Assembly: GCF_036327475.1 (NCBI RefSeq)
Contig: NZ_CP132913.1
Span: forward strand, 372,001 to 436,000
From: G036327475 sp036327475
GTDB taxonomy: Bacteria > Pseudomonadota > Gammaproteobacteria > Enterobacterales > Enterobacteriaceae
Direction of reading: 5' to 3'
DNA length: 64,000 nucleotides
Shown here in pieces: positions 38,410 through 48,540 of this stretch (within the stretch, counting starts at the first letter, position 1; the number at the start of each line of letters is the position of its first letter). The position numbers and the translations under genes were made by a program. Below the pieces are notes generated by a model, which saw only the letters and a program-made list of their open reading frames with translations, made no database searches and was not told the DNA's origin.

Positions 38410-39520
38410 GCTAGCATGGCAAACAGTGTTCGATAAGCTCGCCCTCGTCATTCACCTGCTCCATATAGACGTCAAAGTTCCATAACCGATGAATGTGCTT
38501 CATCACTTCGCAGCGGCTTTGCGGCGTATAACGCAGCGCCAGCGACCGAATCTGTATACCAGATTGCTTAAATTGTACTAGGAAGAGAGTTCCTGACATA
38601 TTGCCTAATACCCTTCTCTATTATGGATGGCTGCGGTTTCAATATAGTTGTTGTGATCGTCGTCGAGTACCGTAATAGACGAAAATCTCGCATTATCTTC
38701 GGCGATAGGAGCTGACTGATAAGGCTTTCGTCTTTAAAGTTAGTTGTGCATGGCGAAATGCACTGTTTCCAGCCAATCTCTGCCGGCGATATCTGGGAAC
38801 CAGTGGCGATCTTCAATCCGTGAGCAATTGGTAGATGCGCTTGATATTCTTGATATGTTGCATGGCAAACCCAATGCATAGGGATTGATGCCGCTGTAAT
38901 ACGAGCTGTTATAGGGCGGTTGATGGACCACATGGGATGGCTATTTAGGAATTCCTGCATAAACCTATTGCTAACTTTGCCTTCATCATACAAGTGAGCG
39001 ATACCAACCGATTTTGCGCACGATACGCAATATCCGTTGCCAGAGTTTGAGTAGCGGCGCATTTTCTCCATGAAATACAGTAGGTTTTCCTGCAGCTCAT
39101 GGGGTAGCGCAAACGCTGTTCCGTCACTTCCTCTTTCCATGCGCGGTAGCGTGCGCCACAGGTCATTGACTTGACTTTGCAATACTCTTCTCGGCTCTTT
39201 TGGCGAGATTTTCTTCCTGCGGTGAGTTTTTGCGGGCGTTTGTAACGGTCGACGTCGTGGTTCATCAGCGCAGGGAGAAGGCCAATAATTACTCCACCTG
39301 TTCAACACCATAGCGCCCTTCGCATTTGATAATATAGTTGCTGGCGAAAATCAGGTAGTCAGCAACGGAGCTGGCATCGGTCCAACTACGGGAAAGTAAA
39401 ACGCATCATGCTCATACAAGCGCTGATCGTGGCTCACGCTTGTATGAGCATGATGTTCTCTTCGAAAAGGTAGGCGATACAGGGAGTAGAGTTGAAATCT
39501 CATATTCATCGAGATACTGT
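38410..39520 (-). pseudogene. ycgB: SpoVR-family protein YcgB, degraded
   Basis: Minus-strand blocks in order: STPCIAYLFEENIM, HEHDAFYF-type text, MNHDVDRYKRPQKLTAGRKS, RQKSREEYCKVKSMT, QENLLYFMEK, HLYDEGKVSNRFMQEFLNSH, YSGINPYALG, WFPDIAGRDWLETVHFAMHN, FKDESLISQLLSPKIMRDFR and KHIHRLWNFDVYMEQVNDEG. At least eight frameshifts. Its N-terminal part contains a perfect inverted repeat with an inverted loop (39404-39455). The family acts with YeaG and YeaH, also dead in this window. Confidence 0.92.
39404..39455. repeat. Perfect 19-bp inverted repeat with inverted 14-base loop inside ycgB
   Basis: CATCATGCTCATACAAGCG (39404-39422), loop CTGATCGTGGCTCA (39423-39436), then the exact reverse complement (39437-39455). 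The loop encodes LIVAH, as expected for ycgB (QALVMAHACYGH in E. coli), but on the plus strand, whereas ycgB runs on the minus strand. Confidence 0.92.
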
Positions 39521-39524
39521 CTAT

Positions 39525-40055
39525 AGACAGTACGAGACCATTCTGTCTTATTATTGATCCTAGCGCAAGGTGAAAATCGCGGAGGATGTGCTAGGCACCT
39601 TCGCGCCTGGGAGGATTTTCTTTAGCGGGCGCGACAGGCTAGGGGTCAAGCGTCGCTAGCAGGGGCTCGGCCGCACAAAGCGTTGGCAGCAAGCACGCGA
39701 GGGAATCGATCGCCTTGGACGCGATGACCTGCCGGGCAGGCATGACAGAACGCTGGAAGGGCGATAGGCTCGCCTGCGAAATCACTCCTAGAACCTTAAT
39801 GCTGGCGCGCGTTGGGAGTCGAGAAAGTGAGAAGGACAGATTCCTAGTCTAACATCGTGCGCAGCACCGCGCTGTTGGCGTGTGGCCCCTGTATAACGGC
39901 GCCGTACTCGCCGTTGCTGTAGAATGATGATAACCCAGAGAGGTTAAGAGGTTAATAGATTTTCTAGGCTTGTCAGTTTTTTTATTTTGCCATTGAATCA
40001 GCCTCATTACACCGGCATTTTAGTGGCGGATGTTGGTATAAGACAAAACAATCAT
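39525..40055. other. No gene recognised between ycgB and dadA
   Basis: GC-rich to 39900, then AT-rich near dadA. No coding block could be placed; the very 5' part of ycgB may be here, beyond recognition. Confidence 0.35.
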
Positions 40056-40059
40056 ACAG

Positions 40060-41084
40060 GTAATTGTGTTGGGAAGTAGCGTGATAGGCGTGACGTTTGC
40101 CTAGTATTTGGCTCAGCATCAAGTCACCGTGCTCGATCGCCAGCCCGGTTCGGCGATGGAACAAATACTGCGCAATTGCGATAGTCGATATTATCATATT
40201 AATAAAAGCCGCAAAGCCGCATATGGTGGTGTGGCTAATACAGCCGCGATTGTTTGAAAGCGCACTCCGAACTGGTATGAAGGCCGTCAGGGGGATTCTG
40301 CGCCGATAAATAATTCGCCAACGCCCAGATAGATATTGCGGTACTGCGCTCTGAAGCGAACTCTATTCGCTTCTGATGGCCAACCAATTGGCCAATGTTG
40401 AGCCAGTGCTGGCCGGCGTCGCCCGTATAAGCTCTCCGATGATTTACGCTTGCCGAGCGATGAAACCGGCGAGTGCTAATGATTTACTCTATACCTTGCC
40501 GCCATAGCGGTGGAAAAGGGCGTCGCGGTGGAAAAGGGCGTCGCATTTCGTTGTGACTGTCAAATCTGCGCGCTGGTGCGCAATGGCAACCGCATTGACG
40601 GCGTCAGCTGCGGTTGGGGTCATATTCACCGACATGCTAAAGATGTGGTCTCTATTTCAGTTTATCCGCTCAAGGAGTGTTCGTTAACGATCCCGCTGGC
40701 GGATGAAATGGCGGAATTACCGGTTTCATATCGAGCTGCCGTCGAAACGCCGGCCGACCCTGAGACTGTGGTGTGCGATTTATTTCCCACCGGTGGCCAT
40801 ATTGCGCAAGCGATGTTCTGGACCGACCTGAGGCGATAACGCCGGACAGCACGTCGCTGGTGAGCGCCACGGCGTTCCGTATCTGAATACCGGTCACGGT
40901 ACGCTGGGCTAGATAATGGCCTTATGGCTTGTGGCGATTGCTAGCGGATTGTTATCAGCGTGCGGGTGCCGGAAATTCGTTATGACGATCTGTTCTTCGC
41001 GCGTTATGCGTCTGGATTTGATGCCGTCGCGGTTACGCGACAGATCCGAGGGCGCCCTCGTGCGGCCATTTCTTGAAAGGTAAG
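40060..41084 (+). pseudogene. dadA: D-amino acid dehydrogenase small subunit, degraded
   Basis: VLGSSVIGVTFA with a stop where W/Y is expected, then YLAQHQVTVLDRQPGSAMEQ joined by deletion to ILRNCD; AVEKGVAFRCDCQICALVRN, VYPLKECSLTIPLADE, VVCDLFPTGGHIAQAMFWTD, LNTGHGTLG and VPEIRYDDLFFARYASGFDA. The FAD-binding GxGxxG and internal parts are damaged. It oxidises D-alanine to pyruvate. It precedes alanine racemase as in the dad operon. Confidence 0.92.
40507..40542. repeat. 18-bp in-frame tandem duplication in dadA
   Basis: GCGGTGGAAAAGGGCGTC occurs twice, duplicating the codons AVEKGV without shifting the frame. Confidence 0.92.
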
Positions 41085-41095
41085 GAGCTGTTTTC

Positions 41096-42166
41096 ATGCC
41101 ACGTCCGATTGTCGCTACGGTGGATTTAGCTGCACTGGCGTCAAATTTAACCATTGTCCGCCGTCATGCGCCACAATCTCGTGTGTGGTCGGTGGTTAAA
41201 GCTAATGGCTATGGCCATGGCCTGAGCGCCGTTTGGCATGGGTTGCAGCAGACGGACGGTTTTGCGCTGCTAGATCTAAATGAGGCAATCGTGCTACGGG
41301 AGAAGGGCTGGCGCGGCCCCATTTTATTGCTGGAGGGATTTTTTCAGTCGGCTGATTTAGAGGAAATCGATCACTATCGATTGACCACTGCCGTTCACAG
41401 TAGCTGGCAGATTGACGCCCTGCGGCACATGACCCCATGCGCGCCGCTGGACATTTACCTCAAACTTAACAGTGGTATGAATCGGCTAGGTTTCAGCGAT
41501 CGGGCGCTGCCAGGCGCCTGGCAAGCGCTAAGCGAGCTAAAGCAGGTGGCGACGCTGACCTTGATGACCCATTTCGCTTATGCCGACATGCCGGAAGGGG
41601 TCGAGGCGCAAATGGCAGTAGTGGCGCGAGCCGGTGATGGGCTGACGGGCCCGCGCTGTCTGGCGAATTCTGCCGCGACATTATGGCATCCTAACACTCA
41701 TGGGCAATGGGTCAGGCCAGGCATTATTTTTTATGGCGCCTCCCCGAGCGGTGACTGGCAAGACATTGCCGGCAGCGGTTTTCGGCCGGCAATGATGTTA
41801 GAAAGCGAATTGATCGCCGTGCAGTCAGTGCCCGCTGGGGGACGCATCGGTTACGGCGGTCGCCACAGGCTAAGCGAGACGCAGAGGGTCGGCGTTGTCG
41901 CCTGCGGTTACGCCGATGGCTATCCGCGTCACGCGCCCACCGGGACGCCGGTTTGGGTCGACGGCGTCAGAACGCGCACTCTGGGCGCGGTTTCCATGGA
42001 TATGCTTATGGTGGATTTGCAGCCTTGTTCACAGGCGCGTATTGGTGCAAAAGTCGAACTTTGGGGAGAACACGTCAAAATCGATGAGGTCGCCGCCGCC
42101 GCCGGTACCCTGAGCTATGAACTCATGAGCGCGCTGGCACCGCGGGTGACGGTTCAGCTTCGCTAA
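41096..42166 (+). CDS. dadX: Alanine racemase (DadX type)
   Basis: Intact 356 residues (E. coli DadX 356). The PLP lysine is in VWSVVKANGYGHG near residue 36 and the catalytic tyrosine in GGRIGYGGRHR near residue 250. RPGIIFYGASPSG and YADGYPRHAPTGTPV are conserved. It interconverts L- and D-alanine for peptidoglycan. An AAGGTAAGGAG region precedes the ATG. The partner dadA is dead. The choice of dadX over alr rests on synteny and sequence. Confidence 0.95.
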   Translation: MPRPIVATVDLAALASNLTIVRRHAPQSRVWSVVKANGYGHGLSAVWHGLQQTDGFALLDLNEAIVLREKGWRGPILLLEGFFQSADLEEIDHYRLTTAVHSSWQIDALRHMTPCAPLDIYLKLNSGMNRLGFSDRALPGAWQALSELKQVATLTLMTHFAYADMPEGVEAQMAVVARAGDGLTGPRCLANSAATLWHPNTHGQWVRPGIIFYGASPSGDWQDIAGSGFRPAMMLESELIAVQSVPAGGRIGYGGRHRLSETQRVGVVACGYADGYPRHAPTGTPVWVDGVRTRTLGAVSMDMLMVDLQPCSQARIGAKVELWGEHVKIDEVAAAAGTLSYELMSALAPRVTVQLR

Positions 42167-43200
42167 CCAGCGCCGCCGCGCTGGCCATCTGCACAAAACT
42201 ATTCAGCGCCGACGCTACGCTCGCCTCCTCGGAGAACGGCTCCAGCGCATAGCTGGTGGCGGGTTCCATTAAAAACGCCAGTCCGGCACAAGCGGTGGCA
42301 GCGGGTAACATATAACCCAGTCAATGGGTCTGCCAGCTCGCCGGCGCCACCGTGACGCTAAACAGCAGCATCAGACTACCGAGCGCCATGAAATACAGTG
42401 CCAAACGTAAACGAGGCGTCCAATTTTGCGAATCACCAGATTGGCGATAACGCTCGTCAGCATGAATATGATCCAAAATCCGTTCGTGCCGAATACCATC
42501 AACCTGTGGCGATAAAGAGGCGTAGATCAACGCCATCGCCATAGCGCTCGTATTCACCCGCGCGAACAGAACAAAACGGTCTTAGGTTGCTATCTGTCAG
42601 TAGCGGACAAGTGGCAGCGTGGTTGCGCCCTCGTGTTAGTCGGACGCGTTTCAGCCGGGTCTTACCGCCGTCAATGTTCCAACTAGCAACGAAAAGGCAG
42701 CCAAGGATCAAAATGGCGCGCGCCAGCCGAAACCGGCCGCTAGTAGACCACTCGTCATTAAGAAAACTGAAGACGCGGGCCGCATCGTCACCGTCCAGCC
42801 TGTCGCGCAACGCGGTTGAACAACGCAACGATCGTGCAGCACACCGCCAATCCTACAACACCAGCGACAAAACGAAGAGCCAAGAAAGGGTTGCCGCCGT
42901 TGCCAGAAGGGCACCTGCGCCATACAGTGTAATCCGGCTAGCGCCAGCAGACGGCGTCACAAATACATCAGCGGTCCGGTAATCAGTCGCGAGACCTAGA
43001 TGCCGATAAAGAGCGGGATCTTTGACTGGATGAGCGATTCGTCGGTCTGGAGGCCGTGGGCGATAAGGGGGATAACGGGTAGATAAAAATCGATGTCCGG
43101 CTGGACCCAATAATACCAGCAGCAGTAAAAGGAAAAACTCTTGCGCTGACACGCCACATCATGAAGGAAAGGAATGGTAAGCATAATATGCCAGGTAAAT
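42125..43200 (-). pseudogene. Bcr/CflA-type drug exporter (MFS), degraded
   Basis: Minus-strand pieces in order: DIDFYLPVIPLIAHGLQTDE, SLIQSKIPLFIGI, RPLALAGLTLYGAGALLATAAT-type text, VRDRLDGDDAARVFSFLMTS with GLLAAGFGWRAPF, MFGTNGFWIIFMLTSVIANL, LRLALYFMALGSLMLLFSVT, then AGLAFLMEPATSYALEPFSE. This is a 12-helix drug:proton antiporter of the Bcr family, broken in many places. It overlaps the 3' end of the racemase and is divergent from a MarR regulator. Confidence 0.8.
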
Positions 43201-43364
43201 AAAGCATTTAATGTTGTTATGATAATTTATTTTCTGATAATGAAAATGAATATGCATGATTGGCGAGAGATCATTTCTTTATTCGATAAAGCGCGTGTGA
43301 TTGGTCTTCGTAATCAATGTGTGATACTGTTTAAGATGGTGTGTCTTTTTACCTGATATAGCCA

Positions 43365-43799
43365 ATGAAAACTGAATATAAAAATTTTTCAAAAATATTG
43401 CATTTAACCTCGCGCGCGCTGCGTATGGCTATTGACCGGCGCCTGAAATATTTGGGTCTCAGTCAGGCGAGCTGGGTAGCGGTGGCGACTATCGCTGGCG
43501 CTGAATCACCGCTGTCGCAAAGCGAACTGGCGCAGCAGCTCGGCGTTGAAGGTGCAACGGTGGTAACGATGGTGGACCGTCTGGTCAAAATCGGTCTGGT
43601 ACTGCGCATCCCCACCCCGGCTGACCGGCGTAAAAAGCTATTGGTGGTGACCGATGAGGGTAAAGCACTGTATGAGAAGGTACGCACAGAAGCGGATATT
43701 CTTGGCAAGGAGATCCTTGAGGATGTCGATGCTCGGGATATGCGGGTGGCCATTCGAGTGCTCGAAAAGGTCTACAGCGCGACAGAAACGCTGAGCTGA
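43365..43799 (+). CDS. MarR-family transcriptional regulator
   Basis: Intact 144 residues. The winged helix-turn-helix is clear: SPLSQSELAQQLGVEGATVV and TMVDRLVKIGLVLRIPTPAD followed by the wing DRRKKLLVVTDEGKAL. An N-terminal helix (LHLTSRALRMAIDRRLKYLG) and C-terminal helix form the dimer interface. Divergent from the dead Bcr-type exporter, so it may have been its local regulator. It resembles SlyA-like proteins in size but is not SlyA itself. The targets still served are unknown. The upstream DNA is AT-rich. Confidence 0.85.
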   Translation: MKTEYKNFSKILHLTSRALRMAIDRRLKYLGLSQASWVAVATIAGAESPLSQSELAQQLGVEGATVVTMVDRLVKIGLVLRIPTPADRRKKLLVVTDEGKALYEKVRTEADILGKEILEDVDARDMRVAIRVLEKVYSATETLS

Positions 43800-43963
43800 C
43801 CGGAGACGGAGGACGCGCCTTGAGCGGTACGCGGAAAAGAGGGTGGTGTAGCGGCCGCAGACGCCTAACCGTTGGCACTGTTGAGATCGGTTGAGCGCCG
43901 GCGTTCTCACTCTGGACTGTAGAGTTTCGCGACGGCACTGACTCCACGCGTGCGGCTACGGTT

Positions 43964-45694
43964 TCATGCCGTATCGTCGGCAATCTTGAGACCGATTTTG
44001 CTTACCTGATGCTCGTCTTTTTCCGCAATAGTCCAGACTATGCCTTCCGCCACCACATTATCCCCCACCACTGGTTCGCCCCCGCCCAGCAACGTCTTGA
44101 CAAACTGGCCAAGTGTCAGCGCGCTATCCACTTCGCCAGCGAATTCCAGACCGTAGATAGAGGAAACATCTTGCAAACGGGCGTCGGCTTCCAGTATAAA
44201 ATCCCCAAAAAAGCGCTGATCTAGCGCGACGGGCGGTGATTGGCTAAACAACCTGCCCAGCGCGGGCAAATCGCGCTCCCGACCGATGACACAAAGCACA
44301 TCTCCTTCACGCAGCCGGGTGTTGGCGGTAGGATGAAGTAGTACATTATCGCGAAACAGCGCGGCGATGCGCGTATGGCTAGGCATTTTCAGATCGCGTA
44401 GCGCCGCGCCAACGCACCAGTTTTCACCCCCTAACTGATAAATAAACTGCTCCCAGGGGTTTTCGGGATGGATATCCATCCCCACGCGGGAAATAGGCGA
44501 CGCGGTCGGCGGAACAACCACTTTCGCTAGGCGGGCGGCGAAGCTCAGCGAGGTGCCCTGAAGCAGCAGGGAAATCAGGACGATAAAGAACGCCACATTA
44601 AAATAGAGCCGCGCGTTGTCAAGGCCTGCCATCATGGGAAATACCGCCAAAATAATCGGCACAGCGCCGCGTAGGCCGACCCAGGAGAGAAAAAACCGCT
44701 CGCGGGTGGTGTAGTTGCGAAACGACAACAAACCGAAAAAAATTGACAGAGGGCGCGCTACCAGCATCAGCCACAGCGACAAGATGAGCGCCGGAATGGC
44801 GATCATCCATAAGTCGCTGGGGGTGACTAAAAGACCTAGCACCAAAAACATGCAGATTTGGCTCAACCAGGCCATACCGTCAAACGTTTGTAAAATACCG
44901 TATCGATTGCGTATCGGCCTGTTCCCCAAGACAAAGCCGCATAAATAGACCGCCAGAATGCCGCTGCCTTCTAGCGCGGTGGTCAGAGCGAAAATCATAA
45001 TGCCGCCGCTCACAGCCAGCAGTGGATATAACCCGTTGGCCAGTGAGATACGGTTGATTGCCTGCTGCAACAGCCAGCCGCCGCCCAGACCCATAGCGAC
45101 GCCCAAGCCGAATTCGCGGATAAGATGCACCAGAAACAGCCAATCAAGGTAAATTTTCCCGCTTTGAATCATGGAGATAAGCGTGATGGTTAAAAACACC
45201 GCCATCGGATCATTGCTGCCGGATTCAATCTCAAGCGTAGAGGTGACACGTTCGTTTAGACCCCTGTCGCCAAGAAGCGAAAACACCGCAGCGGCATCGG
45301 TGGAACCGACGATAGCGCCGATAAGCATGCCTTCAATTATATCCAGCTCAAACAGCCAGGCCGCGGCCATGCCAGTTAACCCGGCGGTGATGATGACCCC
45401 GACCGTCGCCAACGATAATGACGGCCAAAGTGCAACGCGAAAGGCGGTGGCGCGAGTTCGCATACCACCATCGAGCAGAATCACCGTCAGCGCCAAATTA
45501 CTGATAAGGTACGCCACAGGATAGTTATCAAACGCGATGCCGCCCAAGCCATCTATCCCAGCCAACATGCCAATGGCCAGAAAAATGACCAGAATAGGGA
45601 TGCCAAGACGTGAGGAAAAGGAGCTCAGCAGAATACTCCCCCCCACCAATATTGAACCAATAATAAACAAACTTATAATGGCGCTGCTGTCCAA
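43964..45694 (-). CDS. nhaP2: K+/H+ or Na+/H+ antiporter of the NhaP2/CvrA type
   Basis: 576 residues from a TTG at 45694, chosen because LDSSAIISLFIIGSILVGGS aligns with the family start (MDATTIISLFILGSILV) and AAAGGAGACC precedes it. The frame remains open another 72 codons upstream, but that stretch has no similarity. About 12 membrane helices with GSTDAAAVFSLLGDRGLNER, IESGSNDPMAVFLTITLISM and SWVGLRGAVPIILAVFPMMA, followed by a TrkA-C domain (TRLREGDVLCVIGRERDLPA) and a CorC-like end. Homologues protect against high potassium and low osmolarity. Intact. Confidence 0.93.
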   Translation of the reverse strand: MDSSAIISLFIIGSILVGGSILLSSFSSRLGIPILVIFLAIGMLAGIDGLGGIAFDNYPVAYLISNLALTVILLDGGMRTRATAFRVALWPSLSLATVGVIITAGLTGMAAAWLFELDIIEGMLIGAIVGSTDAAAVFSLLGDRGLNERVTSTLEIESGSNDPMAVFLTITLISMIQSGKIYLDWLFLVHLIREFGLGVAMGLGGGWLLQQAINRISLANGLYPLLAVSGGIMIFALTTALEGSGILAVYLCGFVLGNRPIRNRYGILQTFDGMAWLSQICMFLVLGLLVTPSDLWMIAIPALILSLWLMLVARPLSIFFGLLSFRNYTTRERFFLSWVGLRGAVPIILAVFPMMAGLDNARLYFNVAFFIVLISLLLQGTSLSFAARLAKVVVPPTASPISRVGMDIHPENPWEQFIYQLGGENWCVGAALRDLKMPSHTRIAALFRDNVLLHPTANTRLREGDVLCVIGRERDLPALGRLFSQSPPVALDQRFFGDFILEADARLQDVSSIYGLEFAGEVDSALTLGQFVKTLLGGGEPVVGDNVVAEGIVWTIAEKDEHQVSKIGLKIADDTA

Positions 45695-46245
45695 ACGCGG
45701 TCTCCTTTTGATTTTTGCTCTGTTTCTGCCTATCCTGCAGAGGCGTTGTGATCCCAAATACCTACCGCGACGGTCTGGCTGAATGCATTGGCACCAAGAC
45801 CTGAAAGGGGGGGGGAGTTCACCTTGCTGCCCGGCAAATCTCCTCCATCGGAGCCCGCGACGGGAGCGGGGAGGCGGGAAACATGATCCGGCGGGATCTC
45901 TGGTCGACACTCAATTAAACTACCCTTTTTATTCTCAACAAAAAAGTCGTTTTTCTCTCTTTAAGGCGTTTAAGCGCTTTTTGATCACAGCGCAAATGCC
46001 TTTTACTCCCGCGCAATCCTGCCGACGGCGATAGCCGCGCCATGCGAGAGCGGCACCATCAGGAGTGCGCTGTTGCACCAATGCAGTGGGCAGCGCGGCA
46101 TTGCCAGGACGATAATCAGTTAATTATATTAATATAATTAATAATTGATGTAAACGATCAAAGCGTCATCTTTAGCGTTATCAACCCGTGGGAAACGCCG
46201 TCCGTTGCCTGTTTAGCGCCGCGGGTCGGGTGATTTTCGCACGGC
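45695..46245. other. Upstream region of nhaP2, with a G9 run; no gene recognised
   Basis: A run of nine G at 45807-45815 is the notable element. No coding block matches a family; ldcA and emtA, expected here from E. coli synteny, are not seen. 46110-46150 is very AT-rich. Confidence 0.4.
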
Positions 46246-46249
46246 GTCA

Positions 46250-46855
46250 AGGCATTAAAGGAGGCGTGGCGGCAATCTCGCTTACTGTATCATTTGTTGA
46301 AGGGTCACGTAGGCAGTGTTGCCCGAACAGTTGAGGGCAGTGCGCCGGACCAGCGAATTTTACAGCGAGCGAACTGCGCTTACGCTAATGTTAGCCAGCA
46401 CCCGGTTAATGTGTAGCCAGAGCGACGCGCTTTATATTCGTTTAGCTACTTATGCTGGTTTTCTGCAAATTGGGTAGCGCCAGACCCTCAAACAGTAGAT
46501 CCGGATATTCATCTTTAGAAATCTGAAAAACAAATTCATCTTCCCCTTCGCCGTCCTGGCTAGCATTTCCTTGATCGCTGTTTCACGACGGCGGCCACTC
46601 GATGCGATCGTTTTGCACAAAATAGTCGTTGCCGGGATACACCCGACGGCGCATGCCTCCCATGCCTTAATGAAGGATGGGTGCATTGATGTCTTGGCAA
46701 TCGACACCGACCACACGTTTTCTACATCGGTAACCGAACGCTTATTGATGGCCCAGGCAATCGACTGTTTAATTTGAGACTTATAGCAAGAAACGCTGTC
46801 GGTTGACCATGTTCTTATTTTCGCCGTTAAGTCGTCGATTAATAAAACAGAGCAT
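46250..46855 (-). pseudogene. yeaH: VWA-type protein YeaH, N-terminal fragment, degraded
   Basis: Minus strand: FINRRLNGENKNMVNRQRFL, DINAPILH, MGGMRRRVYPGNDYFVQNDR followed by IEW, GEGEDEFVFQISKDEYPDLL and FEGLALPNL, then EYKARRSGYTLTG. About 200 of 427 residues can be followed; the C-terminal VWA domain (DVSGSM) is gone. It follows yeaG in the same direction. Confidence 0.88.
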
Positions 46856-46889
46856 TATCTCCTCCGGACGACAGTATCTACGCGTCGTG

Positions 46890-48540
46890 TATCACGACGA
46901 TTTCCTTACCCGTAGATACCATTCGCATAACAGGCGCGCCGTTTACGTGTGTCTCCTTTTTCAAAATCGTCATGTTTTTTGCTCATCCGTGGACATTTTC
47001 GCATTGAATGAGATAACCGGCAGCAACTCTTCGGTATTGGAGAACATTTTTCTCAATAACGACACGCAACTTCTCATAGCTGGCCCAGTTCAGATATAGC
47101 CGTTGTTGCTGGCGCGGGTGCGCAATTAACGATTTCGTTGCGAAAATCCTTTGGCTTATGCCGGACGGCTTTTGATTTTTCGCGGTATTCCTAGTCCTGG
47201 ATCCAGAAATCGGCATAGGTGACATGGCGGTCAAAAATGTTTTGAGCATATCCTGAATAGGATTCCAGATAGGCGGTCTGAATTTTCTTGCTGATAACCT
47301 CGGCATATTTCAATGTATTTTCCCGTCACATTCTGTGGAAACTATTCACGCTCAACCTGCCGTTCTAACACGTAGAACAAATACATATGGTTGACTGCTA
47401 CTGCGGTATAGTTAAAATTATACGCTTGCGCTTGACAAGCTGTTTATCCCTCCATCAACGCCGGCATAGTCGCGATACTCTTGATACGACTTGGTGCTGG
47501 GATCGGTGCTGGAGTTTTCCGGCTACTTCAGTTGCGAAAGAGTCGAGAAACGAACCAGAGAGTTTCTAACGTACTTCGTAGGGGCACCTTGACGATGTAG
47601 ACACGATCGAGGAACGCCTCATTGTTTTTGTTATTGCGGAACTGGACCTACTCCGATTCGTTTGAGTACGCTAGGACGAGGCTGTTGAACAACAGCGCGT
47701 AATGCCTTCGGTGTCGTTATAATTGCCCATTGCGTCGCGGTCAGCAGCGGATGCAGCACCTTAATGGGCACCTTGAACATTTCGACGAATTTCATCACCC
47801 CTTGATTGGCGCAGCACAGTGCGCTGAAATAACCGTAGGAGTCAGAATCGTTCTTGGCGTGGTCCTCTGTCCACTTGCCCAGAAGCGCGGAAATATCCTG
47901 GTTGTTTTCATCGCCGGGTTCGGTTTTGGCGATGGATATCTGTAAAACAACTGATATCACTACTGAACTCGTGCAGTCGTTTGGCGGCCCAGGGCGACTG
48001 ATGGTGACGAGATAGCGTCAGGGGAATGCTCCGTATTCTTTTCTTTCTCGAGAATATGCGCATCCTCCTGCGGGTTAAGCAGGCACAAGGGATGGTTATT
48101 TACCAGTCTGCGCTCGCCGTTGGTGCTAAGCACATAGATGGGAACTTGCTGTAGAGGGATTTTGGCACTCCGCCGCCGCCGACGATTTCCCGCCGCCTAC
48201 CGAACATATCAGACATGGGATTTGCTTCTTCTCTTCTAATCCCTAATCCGCATGCTTTAAATAAGAAACGATTTGCTCGATAGCCTCTTCCGTGCCGCAG
48301 AATTCCTCGAAGGCCGAATAGCGGGCTATCGTACAAAAACAGGCGGGAGAACAAGCTTCCTGAACAGGTCGATCTCACGGGGTGCCGATGGCCATCAGAA
48401 GTCGTTTAGCGCAGAAGTCGTTCAGCGGCGTTGGCGAATGCGCTTTGGTCCTGGTGACATATCGTGGAAATTCCTGCATGGCGAACTCTTCTCCTTTGCA
48501 ACTTCATGGCACTGTGACGGTAATGGCCAAATATGTTCAT
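46890..48540 (-). pseudogene. yeaG: PrkA-type serine kinase YeaG, degraded
   Basis: From MNIFGHYR at 48540, then QSAFANAAERLL, a QISIAKTEPGDENNQDISAL block (IAIAKTEPGDENNQDISALV in E. coli), DSYGYFSALCCANQGVMKFV, EMFKVPIKVLHPLLTATQ, YRDYAG-type text, NWASYEKLRVVIEKN, MFSNTEELLPVISFNAKMST and a final LLCEWYLRVRKSS with TGA at 46890. The AAA+ P loop is lost in frameshifts. YeaG and YeaH are stress-induced in E. coli (nitrogen and low-sulfate starvation). Confidence 0.93.

Noticed and set aside
45695..45910. 72-residue N-terminal extension of the antiporter frame
   Set aside because: No similarity to the family, contains the G9 run, and a TTG with a good ribosome binding site marks the homologous start at 45694.
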